In this document: positions 34,359 to 40,982 of the stretch, in pieces
How positions within the stretch are numbered: position 1 is the first letter of the stretch
How the letters are laid out: the number at the start of each line of letters is the position of its first letter
From: Pirellulales bacterium
Lineage (GTDB): Bacteria > Planctomycetota > Planctomycetia > Pirellulales > JAEUIK01
DNA length: 40,982 bases
Assembly (NCBI GenBank): GCA_019694455.1
Contig: JAIBBY010000045.1
Span: 1-40,982 of the forward strand
Direction of reading: 5' to 3'
Notes under the pieces: generated by a model
Databases searched by the model: none
What the model was told of the DNA's origin: nothing
The model's input: only the letters and a program-made list of their open reading frames with translations
Translations under genes and position numbers: made by a program

Positions 34359-35159
34359 TTAGTTAAAAGTCTGTTCCGGGCCGGGAAACTCGCCGCGCCG
34401 CACCTCGTCGATGTGCTGCTTGACCGCCGACGTGATGATGCCCGCCATGTCGGCGTATTTTTTCACGAACCGCGGCACGTATCCGGCGGTCAGGCCTAGC
34501 AAATCATTGATCACCAGCACTTGGCCATCCGTCGCCACGCCCGCCCCAATGCCAATGGTGGGAATCTTGAGGTCGGCGGTGATGCGCTGGGCGATGTCGG
34601 CTGGAATGCACTCGAGCACAATACCAAAGGCGCCGGCCGCTTGCGCCGAACGCGCGTCGTGCAGCAGTTGCTCCTCGTCGCGCTGTACCTTGTAGCCCCC
34701 CAGCACATGCACGCTCTGCGGGCGCAGTCCCACGTGGGCCATGACCGGTATGCCGGCAGTCACCAAGGTCGAGATCACTTCGGCCTGGTCGGCGCCCCCT
34801 TCCAGCTTCACCGCCTGACAGCGGGTTTCCTTGATGATTCGCCCGGCGTTCTCCACCGCTTTATAGGGGCCCAGGTGATAGCTCGGAAACGGCATATCGA
34901 CGATGGTGAGGGCGTGATTCACTGCCCGTCCCACCATCTCGGCGTGGTAAATGATCTCGTCGAGCGTCACCGGCAAGGTGCTGGTGTGCCCTTGCACCAC
35001 CATGGCTAGGCTGTCGCCAATCAAAATGGCGTCAGTGCCGGCGGCGTCGAGCAGCGCGGCCGTGGGAAAATCGTAGGCGGTGAGCATCGAGATACGATGC
35101 CCACTCCCCTTGAATTCCATGAACTTGGGTACCGTGATCTTGCTGCGATCTTGCGACAT
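34359..35159 (-). CDS. panB: 3-methyl-2-oxobutanoate hydroxymethyltransferase
   Basis: 266 residues. PanB transfers a hydroxymethyl group from 5,10-methylene-THF to 2-oxoisovalerate, the first step to pantothenate and CoA. Its substrate is a product of IlvD, encoded at the left edge. Visible blocks are [53 protein letters not shown] with the metal-binding Asp, [41 protein letters not shown] and [25 protein letters not shown] 35159 fits the family; an in-frame start nine codons upstream is possible. Domain content is complete. Confidence 0.96.
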   Translation of the reverse strand: MSQDRSKITVPKFMEFKGSGHRISMLTAYDFPTAALLDAAGTDAILIGDSLAMVVQGHTSTLPVTLDEIIYHAEMVGRAVNHALTIVDMPFPSYHLGPYKAVENAGRIIKETRCQAVKLEGGADQAEVISTLVTAGIPVMAHVGLRPQSVHVLGGYKVQRDEEQLLHDARSAQAAGAFGIVLECIPADIAQRITADLKIPTIGIGAGVATDGQVLVINDLLGLTAGYVPRFVKKYADMAGIITSAVKQHIDEVRRGEFPGPEQTFN

Positions 35160-35243
35160 GGAACGCGGCGCTCGCGGAGGTGGCAATCTTGACGCGACTA
35201 CTATCGTACCCCAGCCGGCGCGTTGGTGCAGCTTGACGCGGCG

Positions 35244-35429
35244 TTAGTCGCGAATGTTCAACGGCTTGCAATGCACATCCACACGTTTCCAAGGGAGTGC
35301 CGCCGAGCCAGTAGGCCGTGCGATTGACCAGACAAAAATCGGGCCGATTTCGCTTGTAATCAACTCATGCAACTCTTGGTCCAAACCTGCGGCGTGCCGC
35401 GTAAGCCCGTCAGTGGCTCGGCTATCCAT
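35244..35429 (-). CDS. Possible small protein overlapping the retropepsin stop
   Basis: 61 residues. Its ATG (35427-35429) lies inside the end of the retropepsin gene, overlapping by 8 nt, an arrangement typical of translational coupling. The sequence is not low-complexity (HELITSEIGPIFVWSIARPTG), but third-position GC is only about 60%, below its neighbours. It may be a real coupled gene, a gene remnant or chance. No family recognised. Confidence 0.25.
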   Translation of the reverse strand: MDSRATDGLTRHAAGLDQELHELITSEIGPIFVWSIARPTGSAALPWKRVDVHCKPLNIRD

Positions 35430-35826
35430 TCCAAACGAGCTGCACCAGGCGCTGCCGTCCCAAGAATGTCACATCAAAATGCTGCAACCCGCCAGCGAAC
35501 CCAAGAATTTGATCGCCAAGGCTGACATCCGCGAAGGCGACGGTCGACTGCCAACGACAGAAGTCGTCGTCGCTTTGCAGCGACAATTCCACAACACCAA
35601 GGCGTGCTCGAAACTGTTCACCGGTCGCAGTGGAGATTTCGATGGACTCAGAATCGCTCAGGTCGAGTCCGATCCAGTTGGCAATCCACCGTTCCAACAC
35701 CGACAAGCTGGCGCCGGTGTCGACCAAAGCCCGCGTTTCAACAAACGACGTTGGGCCTTCGACGACGATTGGCACAATCGGTTTGGGAACCACCCCCTGA
35801 CCCTGATATGGGAAAACGAGCGTCAC
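35422..35826 (-). CDS. Single-domain retropepsin-like aspartic protease
   Basis: 134 residues, the size of one retropepsin protomer, so it should act as a homodimer. The catalytic motif is ALVDTGAS (Asp36), and the second hallmark, a hydrophobic-hydrophobic-Gly segment, is DQILGFAGGLQHFDVTF near residue 105. There is no signal peptide or membrane segment, so it is cytoplasmic. A GTG at 35826 is the only good start. It lies 69 nt downstream of a 65-residue protein on the same strand, forming a likely two-gene unit. Known bacterial relatives are mostly uncharacterised clan-AA proteases. Confidence 0.72.
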   Translation of the reverse strand: MTLVFPYQGQGVVPKPIVPIVVEGPTSFVETRALVDTGASLSVLERWIANWIGLDLSDSESIEISTATGEQFRARLGVVELSLQSDDDFCRWQSTVAFADVSLGDQILGFAGGLQHFDVTFLGRQRLVQLVWNG

Positions 35827-35895
35827 GACAGATCAGTACCGAAAGGTTGCGTGCGAGTCTCGACGACGCCTTGGCAGGCGATGCTTGGCGGCGCC

Positions 35896-36093
35896 TCAAT
35901 ACACCACCATCCGCTTGTCGTCGCGTTCGCGATCCAGAACGATCGTGCGCGGGTCGATTCCAAGTCGCTCGACTTCCCTGACTAACTCGCTACCGGTGGC
36001 GGCGCGCGCCAAAACGTCTCCTTGTCGGCTGAGCGCCAAATACGGGGGTATGTAGCGCTTGCTCAGATCATCCGGCGTCATGGGGTCGCTCAT
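35896..36093 (-). CDS. Small protein paired with the retropepsin (DUF5678-like)
   Basis: 65 residues, with AAAGG 8 nt before the ATG. After a variable N terminus it reads YLALSRQGDVLARAATGSELVREVERLGIDPRTIVLDRE. This resembles the short DUF5678 pattern (W/Y-x-A-L-x-x-G-x-V, then a helix, then a final strand), though I cannot confirm it without a search. Cytoplasmic, soluble. Its position upstream of a retropepsin suggests substrate, inhibitor or adaptor, which is inference. Confidence 0.6.
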   Translation of the reverse strand: MSDPMTPDDLSKRYIPPYLALSRQGDVLARAATGSELVREVERLGIDPRTIVLDRERDDKRMVVY

Positions 36094-36338
36094 AGGGGAA
36101 CCTTTCGCACCTCTGCATCCATTATCGCATGCTGGCGCCTGTCAGGGCCAGCGATCTCTGTCCGGAAACAGTTCGCCAATCGGCCAACTTTGCCGATTTC
36201 GTTTGCAGAAGCTCCTCCGGAAATTCCGATAATCCAGGCCGACGACACGCTGCCCGCGGCAAGTCAAATGCCGCGCGCCGCGGCGCCTCGTCAGATGGCG
36301 CTTGATGAGAAGGGGGGTGCCTTCGACTTAAGCGGTTC

Positions 36339-37406
36339 ATGTCGCGACAGTTGCGATACATGCTGTGTTTGCTGTGCCTGCTGGCCACCAGCGGCTGCTA
36401 TATGCTGCCGCAGTTGGGCCATCAGCCGATGTATCACAACCCCTTTCCGCAGCTTACCAAGGTTGCCGTCGCTCCCTTCTTCAATCTCAGCACCGAACCC
36501 GCTGCCGATGGCCGGCAATTCGCCGAGGCGTACGGCAACGAGCTGCAATCGATCCCCGGCTTCGAAGTCGTGCCAGTGGGAGTCGTCGAGCGGGCCATGG
36601 AGGCGCACGGCCTGACGCTCGAAAGCCCAGAGCAGGCGCGCCTGTTGGCGCAGCAACTCGGTGTCGATGCCATCGTGGTGGCCGCGGTCACCGACTTTCG
36701 CCCCTACTACCCGCCCCGCTGCGGATTACAGGTCGAGTGGTACGCTGCCAACCCGTATTTCCACCAGATTCCGGTGGGCTATGGCCTGCCGTGGGGCACC
36801 GACGAAGAGAAGGAAATTCCGGCCCCGCTCGTGCTCGAGGCCGAAATGGGGCTGGCGCGCGCCCAGCTCAAGACACAAACGCCCGCCTATGGGCCAGAGC
36901 CTTTGCAACACGTCGAGCCGCCGGGCGCTGGGGAAGAACTGGCCCCGCCCCCCGGTGACCCTGACGATCCCTTGTCGACCAGCGAAGGCGCGGCGGTCGC
37001 CTACAACGAAACGCCAGCAGCAGCGCCGGCTTCGACCGAGGCGCCAGCCATCGACGATCCGGCGCCCGCGCCACCGGAGATGAACCAGGTGCCCGCCGGC
37101 TGGCCCGATGCCCGGGGGCTTTTTCCGCCTCCCCCGGCCGCTGAGTTGGGGCCGCTGATGGCTTGCAACGAGCCAGTGCTGCGCCACACGCGCAGCTATG
37201 ACGGCGCCGACGGCGAGTTCACCAACTCGCTTTCGAACTACTACTTTTTCCGCGACGACGAACGCGGCAGCAATTGGCGCGGCTATCTAACCCGCATGCC
37301 CGATTTTATCCGCTTCTGCTGCTACCGCAGCATCACCGAAATGGTGTCTGCGCGGGGGGGCGTCGACGAAGCACGAGTAGTGTGGCGCTGGCCGCAAAGC
37401 CGATAA
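36339..37406 (+). CDS. Lipoprotein with LpoB/CsgG-like N-terminal domain
   Basis: 355 residues. The signal peptide ends in a lipobox (ATSGC, Cys20). Residues 40-125 resemble the LpoB/CsgG/TolB-N type fold: LTKVAVAPFFNLSTEPAADGRQFAEAYGNELQSIPGFEVVPVGVVERAMEAHGL, then QARLLAQQLGVDAIVVAAVTDF. After PYYPPRCGLQVEWYAANPY comes a long Pro/Ala/Glu-rich linker (about 180-260). The C-terminal part holds a Tyr/Phe/Arg-rich segment (LSNYYFFRDDERGSNWRGYLTRMPDFIRFCCYRSITEMV). It is probably an envelope lipoprotein that contacts an outer-membrane or peptidoglycan-synthesis partner. The start ATG has only a weak ribosome site. Confidence 0.75.
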   Translation: MSRQLRYMLCLLCLLATSGCYMLPQLGHQPMYHNPFPQLTKVAVAPFFNLSTEPAADGRQFAEAYGNELQSIPGFEVVPVGVVERAMEAHGLTLESPEQARLLAQQLGVDAIVVAAVTDFRPYYPPRCGLQVEWYAANPYFHQIPVGYGLPWGTDEEKEIPAPLVLEAEMGLARAQLKTQTPAYGPEPLQHVEPPGAGEELAPPPGDPDDPLSTSEGAAVAYNETPAAAPASTEAPAIDDPAPAPPEMNQVPAGWPDARGLFPPPPAAELGPLMACNEPVLRHTRSYDGADGEFTNSLSNYYFFRDDERGSNWRGYLTRMPDFIRFCCYRSITEMVSARGGVDEARVVWRWPQSR

Positions 37407-37488
37407 GAACCCAGGCGGCATGAGGCCGCTAGCAAAACAACATTGAGCGGCTGAAACGCCGGACGCGCCGCGGAAGGAGCTGTGGGAA

Positions 37489-37734
37489 GTGAACGAAGAC
37501 ATCAATGTCTTAGCTCTCGTCAAGGGCGCCGAGCGTTACGTGTTCCTCTACGACGACGCCAGCCGCGCCGAAGCGCTGCGCGTCCTCGGTCGATTCGCCT
37601 CGAATCCCGAGTTGAGTTTCACCTGGTACGATGCCGCCGTGCTGAGCCAAAAAATTCGCCAGGACGAAAAGCTCAACACGCCGCGACCCCGATTCAGCGT
37701 GCCGCTGGCCACCGATAAGGACGAAATCGGTTAA
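37489..37734 (+). CDS. Small conserved-looking protein upstream of xerC
   Basis: 81 residues, GTG start with a strong AAGGAG at 9 nt (37474-37479). It reads MNEDINVLALVKGAERYVFLYDDASRAEALRVLGRFASNPELSFTWYDAAVLSQKIRQ and is soluble, with a beta-alpha pattern at the start. I recall similar short proteins from planctomycete genomes but know no function. A 10-bp hairpin separates it from xerC. Confidence 0.65.
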   Translation: MNEDINVLALVKGAERYVFLYDDASRAEALRVLGRFASNPELSFTWYDAAVLSQKIRQDEKLNTPRPRFSVPLATDKDEIG

Positions 37735-37757
37735 GCTGGCCACACAGCGTCTAATGT

Positions 37758-37802
37758 CGCGGGCAGGTTCGGCGACACCGCGGAGTTTCCTGCCTGCCCG
37801 CG
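37758..37802 (+). terminator. Hairpin between the 81-residue gene and xerC
   Basis: CGCGGGCAGG (37758-37767) pairs perfectly with CCTGCCCGCG (37793-37802), loop of 25 nt with a further GC-rich segment inside. It lies 24 nt after the upstream stop and about 46 nt before the xerC ATG. It may be a terminator or an attenuating leader stem. Confidence 0.5.
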
Positions 37803-37848
37803 ATTTCGGGTTTCTCGGGCTCCCACCTGCGCGCGGGAGCGACGCGCC

Positions 37849-38751
37849 ATGCTGGTCGCCAAAGATCGTTTTCTGAGCTATTTGCAGGTCGAACGCAACG
37901 CCTCCGCGCTCACGCTCAAGAGCTATCGCGAAGACCTGGAAGCCCTGGCCGAGTATCTGGGCCACCTCTATGGGCAGGAACTGCCACAGCCGGGCCTGAT
38001 CAGCACCAGCGACCTGCGTGGCTATCTTTCGGGCTTGCACGAGGCGGGCTACGCCTCGACCACGATCGCGCGGCGTTTGGCGTCGCTGCGCAGCTTCTTC
38101 AAGTTTGGCCAGCGCGAAGGCTGGACCAAGGCCAATCCGGCCAAACCGCTCCGTAACCCGCGCAAGGAGCGAAAACTGCCGCACTTTCTCACGAGCGATG
38201 AGATCAACAGTCTGCTGTCCGCGCCTCCCGCCAAACAGCCGATGGGGCTGCGCGACCGCGCCATCCTGGAAACGATGTACTCCGCCGGCCTGCGCGTCAG
38301 CGAGTGTGTCGGCATGAACGACGGCGATTGCGACTTCGCGGCCGGGGTGCTGACCGTCCGCGGCAAGGGAAAGCGGGAACGCCTCTCCCCTTTGGGCTCT
38401 TACGCTCAGCAGGCGCTTCGAGCCTGGTTATCGGTGCGTAAGCTCGATCTGCGTGGTCCCGAGCCGCCGCGATGCCCTGTCTTCACCAACAAGTTTGGCC
38501 GCCGGCTGACCACCCGCAGCGTTGCCCGCATGTTGGAGAAGCACCTCAAGATCACCGGACTCGATCAGCGCACCACGCCGCACACCCTGCGGCACAGCTT
38601 TGCCACGCATCTGTTGGATCGCGGCGCCGATATTCGCAGCGTGCAAGAACTGTTAGGTCACAAGAGCCTCAGCACCACGCAGATCTACACACACGTCAGC
38701 ACGGCGAGTTTGCGCGCCGTCTACGAGCGTGCCCATCCCCGCGCGCGGTAG
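37849..38751 (+). CDS. xerC: Site-specific tyrosine recombinase XerC
   Basis: 300 residues, the exact family length. XerC/XerD resolve chromosome dimers at dif during division. The N-terminal SAM-like domain ([23 protein letters not shown]) is followed by the catalytic domain with all active-site residues: Arg149 (SAGLRVSE), Lys173 (RGKGKRERL), His245 and Arg248 ([12 protein letters not shown]), His271 ([13 protein letters not shown]) and Tyr280. The C-terminal AHPRA and VQELLGH favour XerC over XerD. GGGAG precedes the ATG. No attachment sites, integron or phage genes are nearby, so this is a chromosomal housekeeping copy. Confidence 0.92.
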   Translation: MLVAKDRFLSYLQVERNASALTLKSYREDLEALAEYLGHLYGQELPQPGLISTSDLRGYLSGLHEAGYASTTIARRLASLRSFFKFGQREGWTKANPAKPLRNPRKERKLPHFLTSDEINSLLSAPPAKQPMGLRDRAILETMYSAGLRVSECVGMNDGDCDFAAGVLTVRGKGKRERLSPLGSYAQQALRAWLSVRKLDLRGPEPPRCPVFTNKFGRRLTTRSVARMLEKHLKITGLDQRTTPHTLRHSFATHLLDRGADIRSVQELLGHKSLSTTQIYTHVSTASLRAVYERAHPRAR

Positions 38752-38764
38752 CTTGTTCAGGCTG

Positions 38765-38962
38765 CTATGCGCTTTCGGCGCGGCGTGGCGGCTCTTCCTG
38801 CTCAGCCGGCTTGCCTGGCGCCGCGGCCCCTTTGCGAACGGCGGGCTTCTTTGTGGGCATGCGGTGCGGCGGCGGTCCCGCCGGCCGAATCACCACCATC
38901 GCCATCACCGCCAACAGGGCGAAGAGCCCCAAGATCAGCAAAATGGTGGGTTGATCGAGCAT
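38765..38962 (-). CDS. Small single-pass membrane protein
   Basis: 65 residues starting MLDQPTILLILGLFALLAVMAMVVIRPAGPPP. One N-terminal membrane helix (about 6-25) is followed by a basic Pro/Ala-rich cytoplasmic or periplasmic tail (RMPTKKPAVRKGAAAPGKP). AGGCG lies 8 nt before the ATG at 38962; the frame is open 19 codons further but without added features. Function unknown. It ends 13 bp from the convergent xerC stop. Confidence 0.55.
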   Translation of the reverse strand: MLDQPTILLILGLFALLAVMAMVVIRPAGPPPHRMPTKKPAVRKGAAAPGKPAEQEEPPRRAESA

Positions 38963-39063
38963 GACATTGCGCCTGAGATGGGGCGGCGTCAAAAAGCGTC
39001 CGCGTCGCGTCGTTCCCATCGATTCTAAGAGGCGCCGGCGCCTGATGCTAGCAGCGCCAGCGA

Positions 39064-40155
39064 CTACTTTAGCTCCTTCACAAACTCCTGAAATCGCGCC
39101 TCCAACAGCGGCAGGTTCTCCCCAAACACCTCTGTGAAGTCGTGCAACCGCTCGGCCGGCGTCCGCATGGCGAAATCGGGCAGGGCCGCCAGATGTTGCA
39201 AATATCGCGAGTACTTGCGCGGCTCGGTCTCCACCAGAAAGAAGCTCAACGCCCAGGCTTCGGCATAGGCATTTTGCGTGTCGTGCTCAAAGCGGCGGTC
39301 GCTGCTTAACAGTTGCGCCAGTGAGTCCGCTTTTCGTCCGCGCGACTGAAATCGTCGGAACGACGCCAATTGGCTGCGATTGATGCGGTCCTCTAGGTTC
39401 TGCTGCGCCCGAGAGTTCCAAACCCCCTGCGCCTCGAACAGCATCGCCAGCCCCTCCACCGCCCAGCGCGGCTGCTCGGCGAAGCGCGAGTGAATGCCGG
39501 TGTTGAAGGCGGTTTGGTGCGTCGCCTCGTGAATGATCGTTTCGGCGTTGGTATGCCAGTCAGAGTCGCCTTTGCGCGTGTCGTACAACGCCACGCGGTT
39601 CGAAACTGGCGAGTAGTAGCCCAATACGTTGGCGGGCACCTGCCGCCCTTCGCGCGCGGCGTAGCCGCGAAACGCCTGATGATTCGGAAACACCACGGCG
39701 ACCAAGGGGAAAGTCGGATCCTTCACCCGGAATCCGCGTACGGCAAAGTAGTGCACAAAGGAGCGATACAGTTCTTCAAATCGCTCTGCCCACAGGTTCT
39801 TCTGTCCTGCCGGATAGGCCACCAGATAGCGACCTGTGCCCGTCACTTCAAACTCGCGACCCAACTCGGATTGCAGTTGGCTGCGCATCACGCCTGCCGA
39901 ATAGCTGCTGAAGCGGCCGGGCAGCTTCTGAAAGTCCTCGGCCTCGCCGGGCGGAAAGTCCCACATGCGGCCATCGCGCGCCAACAGAAACACGCGCTGC
40001 TTCGACCACGCCAGCGGCATCCCCTCGATGCGCGTGGTTCCCAGCCGCAGCTCCAACAGGCCGCGCGAGGCGTCGATCGCCACCGCATTGCCAGGGCCGA
40101 ACAGGCTAATCAAACAGCACAAGGCCGCCAAGCGGCCGCAACCGGCGCGAATCAT
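39064..40155 (-). CDS. Exported DUF1570 zinc metallopeptidase
   Basis: 363 residues with a signal peptide (hydrophobic core about 8-22, cleavage likely after AVA at 26). The first part (about 30-110) is beta-rich; the second is a gluzincin-like peptidase with HEATH (His209, Glu210, His213) and a likely third ligand Glu237 in RWAVEGLAMLFEA. A helical C-terminal region (AYAEAWALSFFLVETEPRKYSRYLQHLA) is typical of DUF1570. Substrate unknown, acting in the periplasm or surface. The ATG at 40155 is a good fit; the divergent small membrane gene starts 154 bp away. Confidence 0.85.
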   Translation of the reverse strand: MIRAGCGRLAALCCLISLFGPGNAVAIDASRGLLELRLGTTRIEGMPLAWSKQRVFLLARDGRMWDFPPGEAEDFQKLPGRFSSYSAGVMRSQLQSELGREFEVTGTGRYLVAYPAGQKNLWAERFEELYRSFVHYFAVRGFRVKDPTFPLVAVVFPNHQAFRGYAAREGRQVPANVLGYYSPVSNRVALYDTRKGDSDWHTNAETIIHEATHQTAFNTGIHSRFAEQPRWAVEGLAMLFEAQGVWNSRAQQNLEDRINRSQLASFRRFQSRGRKADSLAQLLSSDRRFEHDTQNAYAEAWALSFFLVETEPRKYSRYLQHLAALPDFAMRTPAERLHDFTEVFGENLPLLEARFQEFVKELK

Positions 40156-40262
40156 GGTGTCACATCGAAGGTGATGAGCGGCCGGGGAGTGCCGCGAGAC
40201 TTGGGTCCGCGCAAGTTTAGGTCATTTCGGCAGCCGATCCGTTTCTTGCCGTGATCGAGCGA

Positions 40263-40268
40263 TACAAT
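40263..40268 (+). promoter_or_regulatory. Possible -10 element (TACAAT)
   Basis: TACAAT lies 41 nt before the ATG of the small membrane gene at 40310, with no clear -35. The same hexamer lies 45 nt before the next plus-strand gene (40649-40654). Confidence 0.35.
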
Positions 40269-40309
40269 TGGCTAGTTGCGCACAACCGGTCGAGTCCAGA
40301 CCCTCTCCG

Positions 40310-40510
40310 ATGAGCAATCGCACTATTGCGGCCGCATTCTTTATGATCGTCGCGGCGATCGTCGGCGCGACGATTGCTGCGGATTTGGGTACCTATCTGA
40401 ACGAGTTTGTGCCCAAGGGGCGGAGTTACGCGTCGATCGGCTTTCTCGCCGGCATCGCCGTTATTGGCATCATCGTCGCGCTGCAAAGTCGGTTGACGCG
40501 GCGCGAGTGA
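40310..40510 (+). CDS. Small two-helix membrane protein
   Basis: 66 residues: MSNRTIAAAFFMIVAAIVGATIAA forms the first helix and SYASIGFLAGIAVIGIIVALQ the second, joined by a short loop (DLGTYLNEFVPKGR) and ending in a basic tail. No ribosome site is evident, and a TTG 14 codons upstream is an alternative start. No family recognised; the hydrophobic pattern and a -10-like hexamer upstream support a real gene. Confidence 0.55.
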   Translation: MSNRTIAAAFFMIVAAIVGATIAADLGTYLNEFVPKGRSYASIGFLAGIAVIGIIVALQSRLTRRE

Positions 40511-40648
40511 TTTCTAGCGGTGCGTTACGTGACTCAGACTTTTCACCGCAAGAATTCCGCTAGGCTCGATTTGCTGTTTTTGCCGCGGGCGACCGACGTC
40601 GTCAGTTCAGTGTGAATCCCCTTTCTGGCACGCCGCGAGCGCCCGTCC

Positions 40649-40654
40649 TACAAT
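40649..40654 (+). promoter_or_regulatory. Possible -10 element (TACAAT)
   Basis: TACAAT with a TGGCAC hexamer 17 nt upstream (40626-40631, a poor -35), 45 nt before the GTG of the last gene. The other sequence from 40511 to 40699 shows no gene. Confidence 0.35.
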
Positions 40655-40699
40655 GCAAGCGTTTGCTGATCGTTTTCCTTTGTTTTGGGCGATACTTCC

Positions 40700-40982
40700 G
40701 TGCCACAGCGGGCAATTGCCATTTTGATGCTGCCGCTCTTCGCCTGCGCCTTCGCGCTCGCGGCGGCGCCGGATGCCGAGATGCAGCAATCGGTTCGCCG
40801 GCTCGTGGCCCGGCTCGATCAGCCGGCCGTCGCCGATCGCGACGCGGCCGAGAAAAGTCTGCTGGAGCTGGGCCCCAAGATCTTGCCGCTGTTGCCCGAG
40901 CCATCGCCGCGCGCCAGCGCCGAAACTCGCGAGCGACTGGCGCGGATTCGCGTGGCTCTGCAGCGCACACGCGACGAGGCGT
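40700..40982 (+). CDS. Exported protein, 5' part (truncated by window edge)
   Basis: 94 residues are visible from a GTG at 40700; the frame is open to the right edge, and an in-frame stop lies 31 nt upstream of the GTG. A signal peptide (AIAILMLPLFACAFALAAAPD) is followed by a helical, charged region: MQQSVRRLVARLDQPAVADRDAAEKSLLELGPKILPLLPEP, and then arginine-rich helices. The pattern (a pair of helices with ExSLLxLGPKxLPLLP) recurs in planctomycete secreted proteins with HEAT-like or regulatory roles; function unknown. A -10-like TACAAT precedes it. Confidence 0.65.
   Translation, partial: MPQRAIAILMLPLFACAFALAAAPDAEMQQSVRRLVARLDQPAVADRDAAEKSLLELGPKILPLLPEPSPRASAETRERLARIRVALQRTRDEA

Noticed and set aside
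37849..38751. xerC as the integrase of a mobile element or integron
   Set aside because: Exact XerC length and motifs; no att-like repeats, cassette array, phage or plasmid genes, and no change in base composition around it.

Overview
The window is high-GC bacterial chromosome and very probably comes from a planctomycete of the Pirellulales type. The evidence is a DUF1549/DUF1553 protein paired with a Tat-exported DUF1501 protein, an OprO/P-type porin, a DUF1570 metallopeptidase, several Pro/Ala-rich lipoproteins, and many small exported proteins in short mixed-strand transcription units. I saw no tRNA or rRNA gene, CRISPR array, insertion sequence or prophage. UAG is the commonest stop codon here (19 of 39 genes with a visible stop) and UGA the rarest (6), which is unusual for GC-rich DNA.

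Layout. 1-1.2 kb: 3' part of ilvD and a bidirectional terminator. 1.2-4.5 kb, minus strand: PII protein glnB, a receiver-less sigma54-type activator and a phosphate-selective-type porin. 4.8-9.1 kb: Gfo/Idh/MocA oxidoreductase, exported alpha/beta hydrolase, small lipoprotein, small basic protein and class III aminotransferase. 9.1-12.7 kb, minus: mnmA with a cysteine triad expected to hold an Fe-S cluster, and a 774-residue membrane/AsmA-like fusion protein. 13.0-14.7 kb, plus: prfB, read through a +1 programmed frameshift at an in-frame UGA, translationally coupled to an unknown 180-residue protein. 14.7-19.5 kb: moaB, HEAT-like exported protein, polytopic membrane protein, YbaK-type deacylase and sugar-nucleotide epimerase. 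19.7-23.5 kb, minus: CARDB/DUF11 surface protein, MazG-like pyrophosphatase and a degenerate receiver protein. 23.7-28.8 kb: larC, a 45-residue zinc-ribbon protein, serine beta-lactamase-like hydrolase, lipoprotein, GlsB/YeaQ membrane protein and GNAT/FemAB-like acyltransferase. 29.1-32.2 kb: the DUF1549/DUF1501 operon, closed by two hairpins. 32.2-36.1 kb, minus: YyaL-type thioredoxin-domain protein, panB, and a small-protein/retropepsin pair. 36.3-41 kb: LpoB/CsgG-like lipoprotein, small conserved protein, xerC, small membrane proteins, DUF1570 peptidase and the 5' end of another exported protein.

Most genes are housekeeping or lineage-typical. The features that most repay a second look are: the prfB frameshift site without the usual Shine-Dalgarno stimulator, together with the low use of UGA; the protein coupled to prfB; the fused membrane/AsmA-like protein; the pseudo-receiver next to a MazG-like enzyme; the retropepsin with its small partner; and the unlisted zinc-ribbon gene. 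I cannot point to one clearly new multi-gene system. These are candidates resting on sequence reading alone.
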